48,170 nucleotides of DNA, taken from NCBI RefSeq assembly GCF_014197915.1, contig NZ_JACIGK010000032.1:1-48170 (forward strand), given 5' to 3'. The notes under the pieces were generated by a model. It was given only the letters and a program-made list of their open reading frames with translations. It was not told the DNA's origin and did no database searches. The DNA is from Roseospira visakhapatnamensis (GTDB lineage Bacteria > Pseudomonadota > Alphaproteobacteria > Rhodospirillales > Rhodospirillaceae). The translations under genes and the position numbers were made by a program. This document shows positions 8,220 to 14,449 of this stretch, one piece after another (position 1 is the first letter of the stretch; each line of letters opens with the position of its first letter).

Positions 8220-9161
8220 CTAAAGGGACTCGGGTTCCTCGGGCATGCCGGCGTAGACGGGCACGCCGGTGTCCCCGGCGATGCGGGTGGCGGCGTCCTG
8301 GAAGGCGTCGTCGAACACCTCCTTCACCCGCTGCAGGTCGAACCACCAGCTCAGGCCCTCGCGGCTCTTGCGGTAGCGCAGGCGGGCGACCATCCGGTAG
8401 CGCGTGCCCTGGTCGAACACCGGGATGGCGAGGCAGAACAGCGAGGGGATGGTCAGCTTCTGGCCGGCGCCGTCGGTGTGCTCCTCTTCGAAGACGATGG
8501 AGCCCTCGCCGCTGTTGGTGTTGATGACCGCGCCGACCCGACTGGTCTCGTGAACCACCAGCCCCCGGGCCAGTTCCATCATGCGTTCCGGCCCGGCGAA
8601 GGTGCCGTCCAGCAGTCGCGCCAGCTCGTGTAAGCGCTTGTCGCTCTCGGTCTCCGGGACGGCGGTCAGATCGGGCGCCGGCAGGACGTCGAGGATGCGA
8701 TCCTCGACAAAGGCCGCGAAAGAGCCCTGGCCCATCTTCTCGCCACTGGCCCGGCTCCACAGCTTCCACTCGCGCGACAGCGGGAACTCGTGAGTCGCAC
8801 GCCACCCGCGCCAGTTCGGCGTGGCATCCATGCCGGTCGCGGTGCCGGTGCCGCTCATGTAGTCGTAGACCGCCACGGCGCGGGCCGGATCGCGGGAGAT
8901 GAACACCGCCGTCTCGGTGGTGTCGTGAGCCTTGATGTGCTCGATCAGGCTGTCGAGGGTGATGTGCTCGCTGCGCCCGCTGATCCGCTCCGGCCGGGCG
9001 CGGTATTCGTCCAGCAACGGCTTCAAGCTCTCCAGGCGCTTGCCCTGGGGAACGACGGCGATCGGCTTGTCGGTGAGGTCCTCGGCCAGGATCTCCAGGC
9101 CGACATGGTTGACCATGAAATCGGCAAGGGCGGCGGTTTCAGTCTGGGTTTCGGTGGACAT
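8220..9161 (-). CDS. DUF2303 family phage protein (YfdQ-like)
   Basis: The 313-residue protein matches the DUF2303 pattern: VPQGKRLESLKPLLDEYRA near the N-terminus, SLIEHIKAHDTTETAVFIS, then WRATHEFPLSREWKLW and GQGSFAAFVEDRI. The C-terminal half is beta-rich (VGAVINTNSGEGSIVFEEEH). The family occurs in the early operons of temperate phages beside YfdR-type HD proteins; its biochemical role is not established. It follows a 120-residue gene by 12 bp and belongs to the leftward early operon. Confidence 0.85.
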   Translation of the reverse strand: MSTETQTETAALADFMVNHVGLEILAEDLTDKPIAVVPQGKRLESLKPLLDEYRARPERISGRSEHITLDSLIEHIKAHDTTETAVFISRDPARAVAVYDYMSGTGTATGMDATPNWRGWRATHEFPLSREWKLWSRASGEKMGQGSFAAFVEDRILDVLPAPDLTAVPETESDKRLHELARLLDGTFAGPERMMELARGLVVHETSRVGAVINTNSGEGSIVFEEEHTDGAGQKLTIPSLFCLAIPVFDQGTRYRMVARLRYRKSREGLSWWFDLQRVKEVFDDAFQDAATRIAGDTGVPVYAGMPEEPESL

Positions 9162-9173
9162 GAACAGGGCTCC

Positions 9174-9536
9174 TTAGACGGCCTTGGTTTCGGGCGGGGC
9201 GGTTTCCACGGTCTTGAACGGCAGAGCCTGCTGGCGCGGGTCGTTACGGGTCAGGCGGTTGTCCTCGGTGGCGAAGAAGGTGGTGCGACGGCGCGGCATC
9301 TTCGGCTTCTTGGTGGCGATGTCGGCCACCACATCGATGCCGCGCCCATCCAGCTTCAGCTTGAGCTTGATGGACATTTCCCCGGCGGCCTTGCCCCCGG
9401 TCTCCATGCCAACGTTGTGCAGCGTAGCAACCAGCTCGCGCAGGTCGTCGGTAAGCTCGTTGTGGATCTGCCCGTCCTCGACGTCGGCGAGGAACGTGTT
9501 GAAGGTGCGGTGGGCGGTGGTGGTGGGATCGCTCAT
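9174..9536 (-). CDS. Conserved phage early protein, function unknown
   Basis: This is a 120-residue protein starting MSDPTTTAHRTFNTFLADVE. It has an acidic helical N-terminal half, a beta-rich middle (EMSIKLKLKLDGRGIDVVAD) and a basic stretch KKPKMPRRRTTFFATEDNRL. It sits directly upstream of the DUF2303 gene, a place where similar small proteins usually occur in prophages. No catalytic motif is visible. It may act with the DUF2303 protein, inferred from position only. Confidence 0.8.
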   Translation of the reverse strand: MSDPTTTAHRTFNTFLADVEDGQIHNELTDDLRELVATLHNVGMETGGKAAGEMSIKLKLKLDGRGIDVVADIATKKPKMPRRRTTFFATEDNRLTRNDPRQQALPFKTVETAPPETKAV

Positions 9537-9566
9537 GGCAGCTCTCCGGAGTGGTGGGGGTAGGGA

Positions 9567-9869
9567 TCAGGCGGCCTCGGCGACCGCGTCGGCGAGCAAC
9601 GCCCGCACGTCCTGGGCGGCACGGCGTAGCCAGTCGCGGCCCTCGGCGGTGGGCACCACCAGCACCGACCGGCGATCGGTGGGATCGGGCTGGCGCATCA
9701 ACAGCCCCTGGTGACCCAGCCGGTCCAGCGCTCGGCACGTGGCTGGCTTGGACATGCCGAGGTCCCGCGCCAGGCTCCGCACCGTGTGGGGATGCCCTTG
9801 AGTGGTGATGGCGACCATCACCGCCAGGTGGCGCAGGCTGGCATCGGGGACCATGGTCCGTGTGGTCAT
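9567..9869 (-). CDS. MarR-family winged-helix regulator
   Basis: The 100-residue protein has a MarR-type DNA-binding domain: TVRSLARDLGMSKPATCRALDRLGHQGLL is helix 2 to the recognition helix, and MRQPDPTDRRSVLVVPT is the wing carrying the conserved DxRS/R residues. It lacks most of the N-terminal dimerisation helix of full MarR proteins (normally about 140 residues), so it is a compact form. Lying inside the leftward early operon, it may regulate that operon or host genes; the target is unknown. Confidence 0.85.
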   Translation of the reverse strand: MTTRTMVPDASLRHLAVMVAITTQGHPHTVRSLARDLGMSKPATCRALDRLGHQGLLMRQPDPTDRRSVLVVPTAEGRDWLRRAAQDVRALLADAVAEAA

Positions 9870-9881
9870 GGGGCGGGCTCC

Positions 9882-10169
9882 TCAGTGCTTGGTGATCGGG
9901 GCGCCCTGCGGCTCGGACGCGGCGGCCCGGAGAGCACGGCCGATGACGCCCAGGTCGGGGGCTAGTTCCTCGGCCCACTCTGCGGCACAGGCGACAAGCT
10001 GCACCGCGTGGGGTGCGCAGCAGCAACGCCCTAGGGACTCGATGTGGCTTGCGTCCGGATCATCGATCACGAGCACGTAGCACGTGATCTCGCCGCGTGC
10101 GATCCGGTCTGCGAGCGCTTGCAGGCGCTGGGCTATCTCGTCCGGCGAAGAGGTCTCGGCGCGGCTCAT
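9882..10169 (-). CDS. Small phage protein, function unknown
   Basis: This is a 95-residue protein starting MSRAETSSPDEIAQRLQALADRI. It contains a predicted sheet segment ITCYVLVIDD and the unusual cluster LGRCCCAPHAVQLV. The ATG at 10169 overlaps the stop of the upstream membrane-protein gene (ATGA), which supports the start. I do not recognise the family. It is part of the leftward early operon. Confidence 0.7.
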   Translation of the reverse strand: MSRAETSSPDEIAQRLQALADRIARGEITCYVLVIDDPDASHIESLGRCCCAPHAVQLVACAAEWAEELAPDLGVIGRALRAAASEPQGAPITKH

Positions 10170-10324
10170 GATCCCGGCTCCAGCGCCGGGACGATCCCGT
10201 AGGGCACGGGCAGGCCGGCGACATCGGGACCCAGGACCGCGTGCCCGAGGATCGCCCAAAGCCCGAGCACCAGGAACAGGGCGGCAAGAGCCGTGCCCTC
10301 GGCGACGATCACGCGCGCGGTCAT
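10166..10324 (-). CDS. Single-helix membrane protein, 52 residues
   Basis: The product is one strong transmembrane segment (about 10-32, ending LFLVLGLWAILGHAVLG) with a short polar tail. Its ATG overlaps the stop of the upstream gene and its stop overlaps the start of the next (both ATGA), so translational coupling supports a real gene. Function is unknown; small membrane proteins in early phage operons can act on host division or superinfection, but nothing here shows which. Confidence 0.6.
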   Translation of the reverse strand: MTARVIVAEGTALAALFLVLGLWAILGHAVLGPDVAGLPVPYGIVPALEPGS

Positions 10325-10671
10325 CGGCCGGCCCTCTCGGCGGCGATTCCCAGTTCGTCGCGGTACATCGCCAACAGCGTGTCGTGCTCGGCGCGGGCGC
10401 AAGCGGTCATGCGCCGCAGGCGCAGGACGTCCCGAAACGTGTAGAGGTTGAATCCATCCTCGACGACGGCGGCCTCGGCCGCCGCCAGATCGGCGCGCAC
10501 ATGGGCGATCTCGACGTTCAGCCGGGCGATCCGCTCGGCGCCGTCGGCCTCGGCGATATCTCCGGCGCGGATGTCGCTCCGCAGGGCGCGGACCGCCGCC
10601 TGCAGGCCACTGCGCTCCCGGTGCAAGTGCTCGATGCGCTCCGCGTGATACGGGAGGGACGTGACGGTCAT
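10321..10671 (-). CDS. Coiled-coil phage protein, function unknown
   Basis: The 116-residue protein is almost wholly helical, with a heptad-like region at about 9-65 (IEHLHRERSGLQAAVRALRS, then IAEADGAERIARLNVEIAHV). A conserved-looking tail YTFRDVLRLRRMTA follows. It starts 3 bp after the stop of the zinc-ribbon gene and overlaps the next gene by 4 bp. No enzyme motif is visible. Confidence 0.65.
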   Translation of the reverse strand: MTVTSLPYHAERIEHLHRERSGLQAAVRALRSDIRAGDIAEADGAERIARLNVEIAHVRADLAAAEAAVVEDGFNLYTFRDVLRLRRMTACARAEHDTLLAMYRDELGIAAERAGR

Positions 10672-10674
10672 GGG

Positions 10675-11430
10675 TCAACCCTCCCCCTGCGGATCGGCGG
10701 CCTGGCAAAGGCGCACCGTGGTCTGGATCAACTCGAGGAACTGGCGGCGGTGGTCTGGCCCCAGGTCCTGCCATGCGCCCAAAAGGGCCAGGGCGTCGTC
10801 ACTGGTGACGACGGCGCGGTCCCAAGTCCGGCAAAGGCTGGTCATCGGCGCGCCTGCCCCCGGCTCGGCGGTGGGGACCAGGGTGCAGCCGGGGATGCAG
10901 ACGGCATCCGGGGCGGGTGCTTCGTCGGGCGGTTCGTCCACCGGCTCGGCATGAAGAGGCGGTCCCAAGCCATCACAGCGGGGGCAGTGACAGGGGCACG
11001 CGTCCGGCTCGTCGTCACAGACCTCGGACCACGTGTGGCCGCAGTCGGGGCAGGCGTATTCGACGCGCCACCAGCACGGCGGCGTCTCGACGATCACGTG
11101 CGCTCGCCGCGGCAGGCCCAAGACCTCATTGGCCGCATTGAAAGCCGCGCCGATCAGGGCGGCCCGGTGGCCGGAAAAGGTCGGCCAGTAAGAGGGCGCC
11201 GTCTCGATCAAATGGTTCAGCGCCCAATCCGGCGCGCAGATTTCCATGACGATGGCGTCGATGACTGCCTTCGTGCAGCCGGTCGCCCGGCGCGCGGCGT
11301 CGTAAGCGGCGTCGTAGCCGGCCTCGGTCAGACGGACGCCCTCACCCGGGATGAGGGCGAAAAGGGCCGGGGCGGACGCGGCAGGATCAGGCAGGGCACT
11401 AGCGGCGCCGGAGGAACGGCAAGCGGACAT
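10675..11430 (-). CDS. Zinc-ribbon phage protein, first gene of the leftward operon
   Basis: The 251-residue protein has a helical N-terminal half (RLTEAGYDAAYDAARRA; NAANEVLGLPRRA) and a zinc ribbon: YACPDCGHTWSEVCDDEP followed by CPCHCPRCDG, two Cys pairs about 20 residues apart. The frame stays open upstream to within the operator palindrome, but ATG at 11430 is preferred because GGGAG lies 8 bp before it. It is the first gene after the leftward promoter block (11465-11505), the position of early regulators in lambda-like phages, but no function is recognised. Confidence 0.7.
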   Translation of the reverse strand: MSACRSSGAASALPDPAASAPALFALIPGEGVRLTEAGYDAAYDAARRATGCTKAVIDAIVMEICAPDWALNHLIETAPSYWPTFSGHRAALIGAAFNAANEVLGLPRRAHVIVETPPCWWRVEYACPDCGHTWSEVCDDEPDACPCHCPRCDGLGPPLHAEPVDEPPDEAPAPDAVCIPGCTLVPTAEPGAGAPMTSLCRTWDRAVVTSDDALALLGAWQDLGPDHRRQFLELIQTTVRLCQAADPQGEG

Positions 11431-11464
11431 GGCGGGGACTCCCATCGGGGGCCTGGGTGATGGA

Positions 11465-11521
11465 GAGATTTTGCACATATCGGTAAATTTTGGCAAGCAA
11501 AAATTTACCGATATGTGCAAA
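11465..11521 (-). promoter_or_regulatory. Leftward early promoter-operator (PL/OL)
   Basis: A perfect 22-bp inverted repeat (11470-11491 and 11500-11521, 8-bp loop GGCAAGCA) has half-site core GCACATATCGGTAAATTT. The 41 bp at 11465-11505 recur identically, inverted, at 12392-12432. Read leftward, TTGCCA and CAAAAT sit 17 bp apart, a good sigma-70 -35/-10 pair overlapping the operator. The two copies point outward from the repressor gene. This is what is expected of a repressor-controlled divergent early promoter. Confidence 0.75.
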
Positions 11522-11900
11522 TATTGCTGCCGAGGAGGGATGCCCGCTCACCTGTAGGGGTTGACCTAGCTCGATCTGGATGAATAGTATGAAGCGCCTG
11601 CTACCCGTAGTAATAGGGCAGGCCGTGGGGTTCCCGCCCCACGACCCGCGATGCACCCACATCGCACAGCGCTGGATCGTCATCCTTTGCCGCACCCCAT
11701 GCCCGTACAGGCATGCATGGGGTAGCAAGTTGTGTACCGTGGGGGCACCAATGAAAGCCGAAGTGCGGCTGAATCGCGGACGTGAGACTCAAGTCATATA
11801 TCCTGCGCAAGGCACACACATCGTAGGGCAGCATTGTTTGTCCTGGGCCTGAGACGTTCAACGTCCCATGTTCACCTTGTGTTCTTTTGCGGAGGAAAGA
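11522..11900. other. Immunity-region gap with several hairpins
   Basis: About 380 bp without a convincing gene. It contains hairpins at 11625-11642 (GTGGGG/CCCCAC around TTCCCG) and about 11693-11723 (ACCCCATGC/GCATGGGGT with an inner ATGCC/GGCAT). Open frames on both strands (11580-11852 plus, 11601-11861 minus) lack ribosome sites and familiar protein features. A regulatory RNA or the upstream region of the 11901 gene would fit. Confidence 0.35.
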
Positions 11901-12080
11901 ATGGCCCTGTCTTCAGACGAAGAACGTCGAGTTAGGGATATCATTTCTCGCCTTCCCAAGTCTCGTCGGGCGGAGGCAGTTGCTGCGGCGGAGGCTCTAG
12001 CAGAGCGGTTATGTGCGCCTCAAGGCCATCCAGGAACGCCGCGCGGCGTGACGGAGGCACAGACTCCAAGATCCGCATGA
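11901..12080 (+). CDS. Small repressor-C-terminus-like protein (possible antirepressor)
   Basis: The 59-residue frame starts MALSSDEERRVRDIISRLPK and has an excellent ribosome site, GGAGGAAAGA, directly before the ATG. Residues 9-40 align without gaps to the C-terminal part (residues 89-120) of the convergent repressor, with about 12 of 32 identical (RR..I....P.SRRA......EA....L..P). The last 140 bp are antisense to the repressor 3' end. The shared segment could be a dimerisation helix pair, which would let this protein form mixed dimers with the repressor. That role is inference; the strong ribosome site argues that it is translated. Confidence 0.45.
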   Translation: MALSSDEERRVRDIISRLPKSRRAEAVAAAEALAERLCAPQGHPGTPRGVTEAQTPRSA

Positions 12081-12342
12081 GTCGCCTAGCGTCATCTCTC
12101 TCACTTTGACTGTCATTAACGAGATCCACGAGGGGAAGGCCGGCCTTGTGGCTGATTTCCCTGAGTTTATCGATGCCCAGATTGCGGCTCATCGGGTCCC
12201 GGAAAAATTGGTAAAGCCCGGAGGGAGATATCCCGTATGCCTTGCACCACGCGTGCAGTGACTTGTAGGGCGACTCATCAATCGCCCGCCGTATTCTGTC
12301 GCGCAGCCTGAAGCGACGCGCTTTTTCATCTCCGTTGACCAT
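11941..12342 (-). CDS. Prophage repressor, HTH without protease domain (CI-like)
   Basis: The 133-residue protein has an HTH at about 28-65: LHAWCKAYGISPSGLYQFFR, then NLGIDKLREISHKAGLPLVDLV, the usual Cro/CI pattern. The C-terminal part has a helical segment RRLMRILESVPPSRRAAFLD and a Pro-rich tail. There is no S24/LexA-type autoprotease domain. The gene lies between the two inverted operator blocks and is transcribed away from PR, so it is the best candidate for the lysogeny repressor. The ATG at 12342 is preferred, although its ribosome site is weak; a GTG two codons earlier is an alternative. Confidence 0.75.
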   Translation of the reverse strand: MVNGDEKARRFRLRDRIRRAIDESPYKSLHAWCKAYGISPSGLYQFFRDPMSRNLGIDKLREISHKAGLPLVDLVNDSQSERDDARRLMRILESVPPSRRAAFLDGLEAHITALLEPPPQQLPPPDETWEGEK

Positions 12343-12391
12343 AACCACATCATGCGCCGACTTGTGCAAATCGCACCTGTCGAGTTGCGCT

Positions 12392-12432
12392 AATTTTTGC
12401 TTGCCAAAATTTACCGATATGTGCAAAATCTC
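12392..12432 (+). promoter_or_regulatory. Rightward early promoter-operator (PR/OR)
   Basis: These 41 bp are an exact inverted copy of 11465-11505. Read rightward they supply TTGCCA (12401-12406) and CAAAAT (12424-12429) with 17 bp spacing. The Cro-like gene starts 21 bp downstream with the ribosome site AAAGGAGG. Unlike OL, only one half of the palindrome is kept here; the other arm diverges after AAAAATT. The two operators may therefore bind repressor with different strength. Confidence 0.75.
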
Positions 12433-12452
12433 GGTCAAAGGAGGCGCCCACC

Positions 12453-12695
12453 ATGAGCGACGATGATGACTTGTTGCGTGAATTCCGCTCCATCATGGAT
12501 GCCCACGGCCTTTCGCGCCGTCGCGTGGCGCTGGTCTGTGGCCTCAAATATAGCGCCCTTCGGTTCATCCACGACCGGTCGTGGCGCCCACAGAACAAGA
12601 CCCGTATCGCATTGGCGACTGCGTTGCCGTGCCTCCGAAGACACGTCGATCGCGCCGATTCCCATCTTACCCCTTCGGAGCCGGAGACCGCGTAG
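12453..12695 (+). CDS. Cro-like HTH regulator
   Basis: The 80-residue protein has an HTH at about 19-45 (LSRRRVALVCGLKYSALRFI) in an all-helical fold. It is the first gene after PR and has a strong ribosome site (AAAGGAGG, 8 bp before the ATG). Size, place and fold match Cro-type repressors, which shut off the lysogeny repressor and commit to lytic growth. The C-terminal 20 residues are polar and probably disordered. Confidence 0.75.
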   Translation: MSDDDDLLREFRSIMDAHGLSRRRVALVCGLKYSALRFIHDRSWRPQNKTRIALATALPCLRRHVDRADSHLTPSEPETA

Positions 12696-12697
12696 AC

Positions 12698-13192
12698 ATG
12701 GCCAATATGAACCTGACCCTTCGGGCCATGACTGCTCGCTTGGCCGACGCCGAGGCGACGGCCAACGTGGTGTTCCCGCGTCCGGATCCGAAGGTCCAGC
12801 GCGAGGCAACGGTGTGCCCCATCACGGGGTTCGCGATCCCCGTGGACCCACTGCGCTATCGCCGACGGGCCACGCCGCTGCTGGACGTGCTGGGTCGGTG
12901 GGAGTGGTGCGCCCGCGCACTGATCGGCCTTGCCGCCATGCGGGCGTTGAGACGCGCTGGTCTGGTGGTCGTGCCTCGGGCGTTGTTGGTGGCTTGCCTG
13001 CGCGAGATGGACCCGGAAACGGCTGCGTTGATGGCAGCCGATGACCGGGACACGGCCTTTTCCGATCAACCAGAGGACCAATCCGAAAGCGAGTCTGGTT
13101 CCTGCCCCTGCCAAACGGCGGAGTCGTCCCAGGGCGAGTGCGTTGTGCAGCGCGACGCCACGGCGTCGGCCGCCGCCTCGGGCGATGGATAG
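12698..13192 (+). CDS. Phage early protein, function unknown
   Basis: The 164-residue protein starts MANMNLTLRAMTARLADAEA directly after the Cro-like gene. The middle has VCPITGFAIPVDPLRYRRRA and an amphipathic region up to residue 120. The last 40 residues (Ser/Glu/Asp-rich, then SASAAASGDG) lie antisense to the minus-strand gene at 13066-13284 and may be simple run-on. I do not recognise the family. Confidence 0.6.
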   Translation: MANMNLTLRAMTARLADAEATANVVFPRPDPKVQREATVCPITGFAIPVDPLRYRRRATPLLDVLGRWEWCARALIGLAAMRALRRAGLVVVPRALLVACLREMDPETAALMAADDRDTAFSDQPEDQSESESGSCPCQTAESSQGECVVQRDATASAAASGDG

Positions 13193-13284
13193 GTGCCCAG
13201 GTCCTCGTTGCCGACGCCAAGAACGAACACCCGTCCTCGGCGCCGGATCCAGAAGGTCCCGACCGGGGTTCGGAACGTCCACAT
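13066..13284 (-). CDS. Small conserved phage protein (LGxYxSPxxAA type)
   Basis: The 72-residue protein starts MWTFRTPVGTFWIRRRGRVF and contains LGTYPSPEAAADAVASR followed by a short acidic tail. This pattern, a small beta sheet of the form 'TPVGxFxIxxxxxxxLxxxxxxLGxYxSPxxAADD', is common in hypothetical phage proteins. AAAGGG precedes the ATG at 13284. It is transcribed against the rightward early operon and overlaps the 3' end of the 164-residue gene by 127 bp. It may be expressed in the lysogen; no function is known. Confidence 0.6.
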   Translation of the reverse strand: MWTFRTPVGTFWIRRRGRVFVLGVGNEDLGTYPSPEAAADAVASRCTTHSPWDDSAVWQGQEPDSLSDWSSG

Positions 13285-13337
13285 GACACAGCCCTTTCAG
13301 TGCGGATCGCGGGATGCACCAGTTTAGGAGTCGATCC

Positions 13338-13373
13338 ATGTCCGTCCACCCTTTGCACCATGAGGCCGCCTGA
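13338..13373 (+). CDS. Possible 11-residue leader peptide
   Basis: ATG at 13338 follows a ribosome-site-like TAGGAG and encodes MSVHPLHHEAA, then TGA. The stop lies one base before the ATG of the next gene (TGACATG), so it could couple translation. It is too short to judge by composition. Confidence 0.2.
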   Translation: MSVHPLHHEAA

Positions 13374-13374
13374 C

Positions 13375-13581
13375 ATGCCCCCGATGATCTTGCTGGTCCC
13401 CGACATCCCGGTTCTCTCCGTCCCGCACGCCCTCCGTCGCCTTGTCCACACCCTGGCGCTGCGCTGGTACGACGGGCGCGGCCAACGCTTGGAACGCCGT
13501 GCCGAGGCCCTGCAACGACGGGCGGACGCCGTCTACGCGCGAGGCGGTCGCCACTGGCAGGCCCTAAACCCTGATACCTGA
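13375..13581 (+). CDS. Small basic helical protein, function unknown
   Basis: The 68-residue protein starts MPPMILLVPDIPVLSVPHAL, a short hydrophobic N-terminus, followed by an Arg-rich helix (RGQRLERRAEALQRRADAVY). GAGG precedes the ATG at 13375; an in-frame ATG at 13360 is an alternative. No family recognised. It belongs to the rightward early operon. Confidence 0.5.
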   Translation: MPPMILLVPDIPVLSVPHALRRLVHTLALRWYDGRGQRLERRAEALQRRADAVYARGGRHWQALNPDT

Positions 13582-13632
13582 CACCCGCACTGTGCCCGGT
13601 CCAGGCACGCCACGACAGGGGGAGGATCGCCC

Positions 13633-14232
13633 ATGCATGGGATGACGTTGGCACCGTCAGGCGGTTCGCCGCTCTCCGGAGGTGACGTGACCGAGGCCAT
13701 CGACGCCGTCCGCGCGCGCTTCCTGAACTGGGTCCGTCGCTGTCCAGCAAAGGCCCTGGCGCGGATCCTCGGGGTCCCGGTCAAGACCGTCGACCGCTGG
13801 CGCGAAGGCGTCATGCCGTCGCCCGACAGCCTGGCGCTAATTGCCGCGCACATGGGCGAGAACTGGCTGACCTGGTTGTTTGGCCCGGTGCTCGACGAAG
13901 GCACGCTGGACGCGCAACTCGCCGTCGTGGCGCTGCGCATCGAGGAAATCCGCAGGGACATCAGGGAGAGCGATCATGTGCGGAGCGCTGGCGCTGCTGG
14001 CCAACCGGATCTGGGCGCCGCTGGGCCGGGCGCTAGCGCGGCGGATGGCCGCCCGGCACCTGCGGGCGGCAGAACGGCACGTAGACCAGGCCACCTGGTG
14101 GCGGGGTCGATGTTGATCGGCCTGGTCGTCGGCATGGGGGCGATGCAGGTCGTCGGCGATGCCGACGACGTCCTGCTGCGTGCCGGGAGCCAACCCAAGG
14201 TCATGCGGACCATGGGGGTGCGTGATGTGTGA
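13633..14232 (+). CDS. HTH DNA-binding protein, possibly fused to a membrane tail
   Basis: The frame encodes 199 residues. Residues 20-115 are convincing: an HTH (AKALARILGVPVKTVDRWRE) followed by LALIAAHMGENWLTWLFGPV and a helix ending EEIRRDIRESD. Residues 116-158 are Ala/Gly/Pro-rich and look like an out-of-frame reading. A membrane-like segment then begins MLIGLVVGMGAMQVVGDADD. In the middle stretch codon periodicity favours the next frame (gene at 13976). So this may be two genes, HTH and a 40-residue membrane protein starting at 14110, joined because no stop is present, or a true fusion. Confidence 0.55.
   Translation: MHGMTLAPSGGSPLSGGDVTEAIDAVRARFLNWVRRCPAKALARILGVPVKTVDRWREGVMPSPDSLALIAAHMGENWLTWLFGPVLDEGTLDAQLAVVALRIEEIRRDIRESDHVRSAGAAGQPDLGAAGPGASAADGRPAPAGGRTARRPGHLVAGSMLIGLVVGMGAMQVVGDADDVLLRAGSQPKVMRTMGVRDV
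13976..14116 (+). CDS. Nested small basic protein, 46 residues
   Basis: ATG at 13976 follows GGAGAG and opens a +2 frame: MCGALALLANRIWAPLGRAL, then an Arg-rich helix ending QATWWRGRC. Its TGA overlaps the in-frame ATG at 14110 of the surrounding frame (ATGTTGA). Third-position G/C is about 82 percent in this frame versus about 64 percent in the surrounding one by hand count, so this looks like the coding frame here. No family recognised. Confidence 0.45.
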   Translation: MCGALALLANRIWAPLGRALARRMAARHLRAAERHVDQATWWRGRC

Positions 14233-14329
14233 CTACCTCTTTCTGATCCGAAAAGGTCTGATCATCCCCGTTGGAGATGGACTTTTCAGTGCCACCCAAA
14301 CTTACACGCTCGGAGACCAAGAAGCCTGA
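14225..14329 (+). CDS. Possible 34-residue small protein
   Basis: ATG at 14225 overlaps the stop of the preceding gene and encodes MCDYLFLIRKGLIIPVGDGL followed by 14 residues to TGA. Composition is protein-like and the overlap suggests coupling, but there is no other support. The remaining 120 bp before the next gene hold no further signal that I can see. Confidence 0.3.
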   Translation: MCDYLFLIRKGLIIPVGDGLFSATQTYTLGDQEA

Positions 14330-14449
14330 TCACTTGAGGCCGGCGGCGCGGGCCGCCCGTTCCGCAAGGGCGGGCAGGCTCCCCCGGCGCCCGGCACCGC
14401 CCGCGCCGCCGCCCCACCCCACACTCCCAGGCCCAGGAGCCCGACGGAC

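Noticed and set aside
11580-11861. Overlapping 90- and 86-residue ORFs on both strands in the immunity gap
   Set aside because: Neither has a ribosome site or recognisable protein pattern; hairpins explain the region better.
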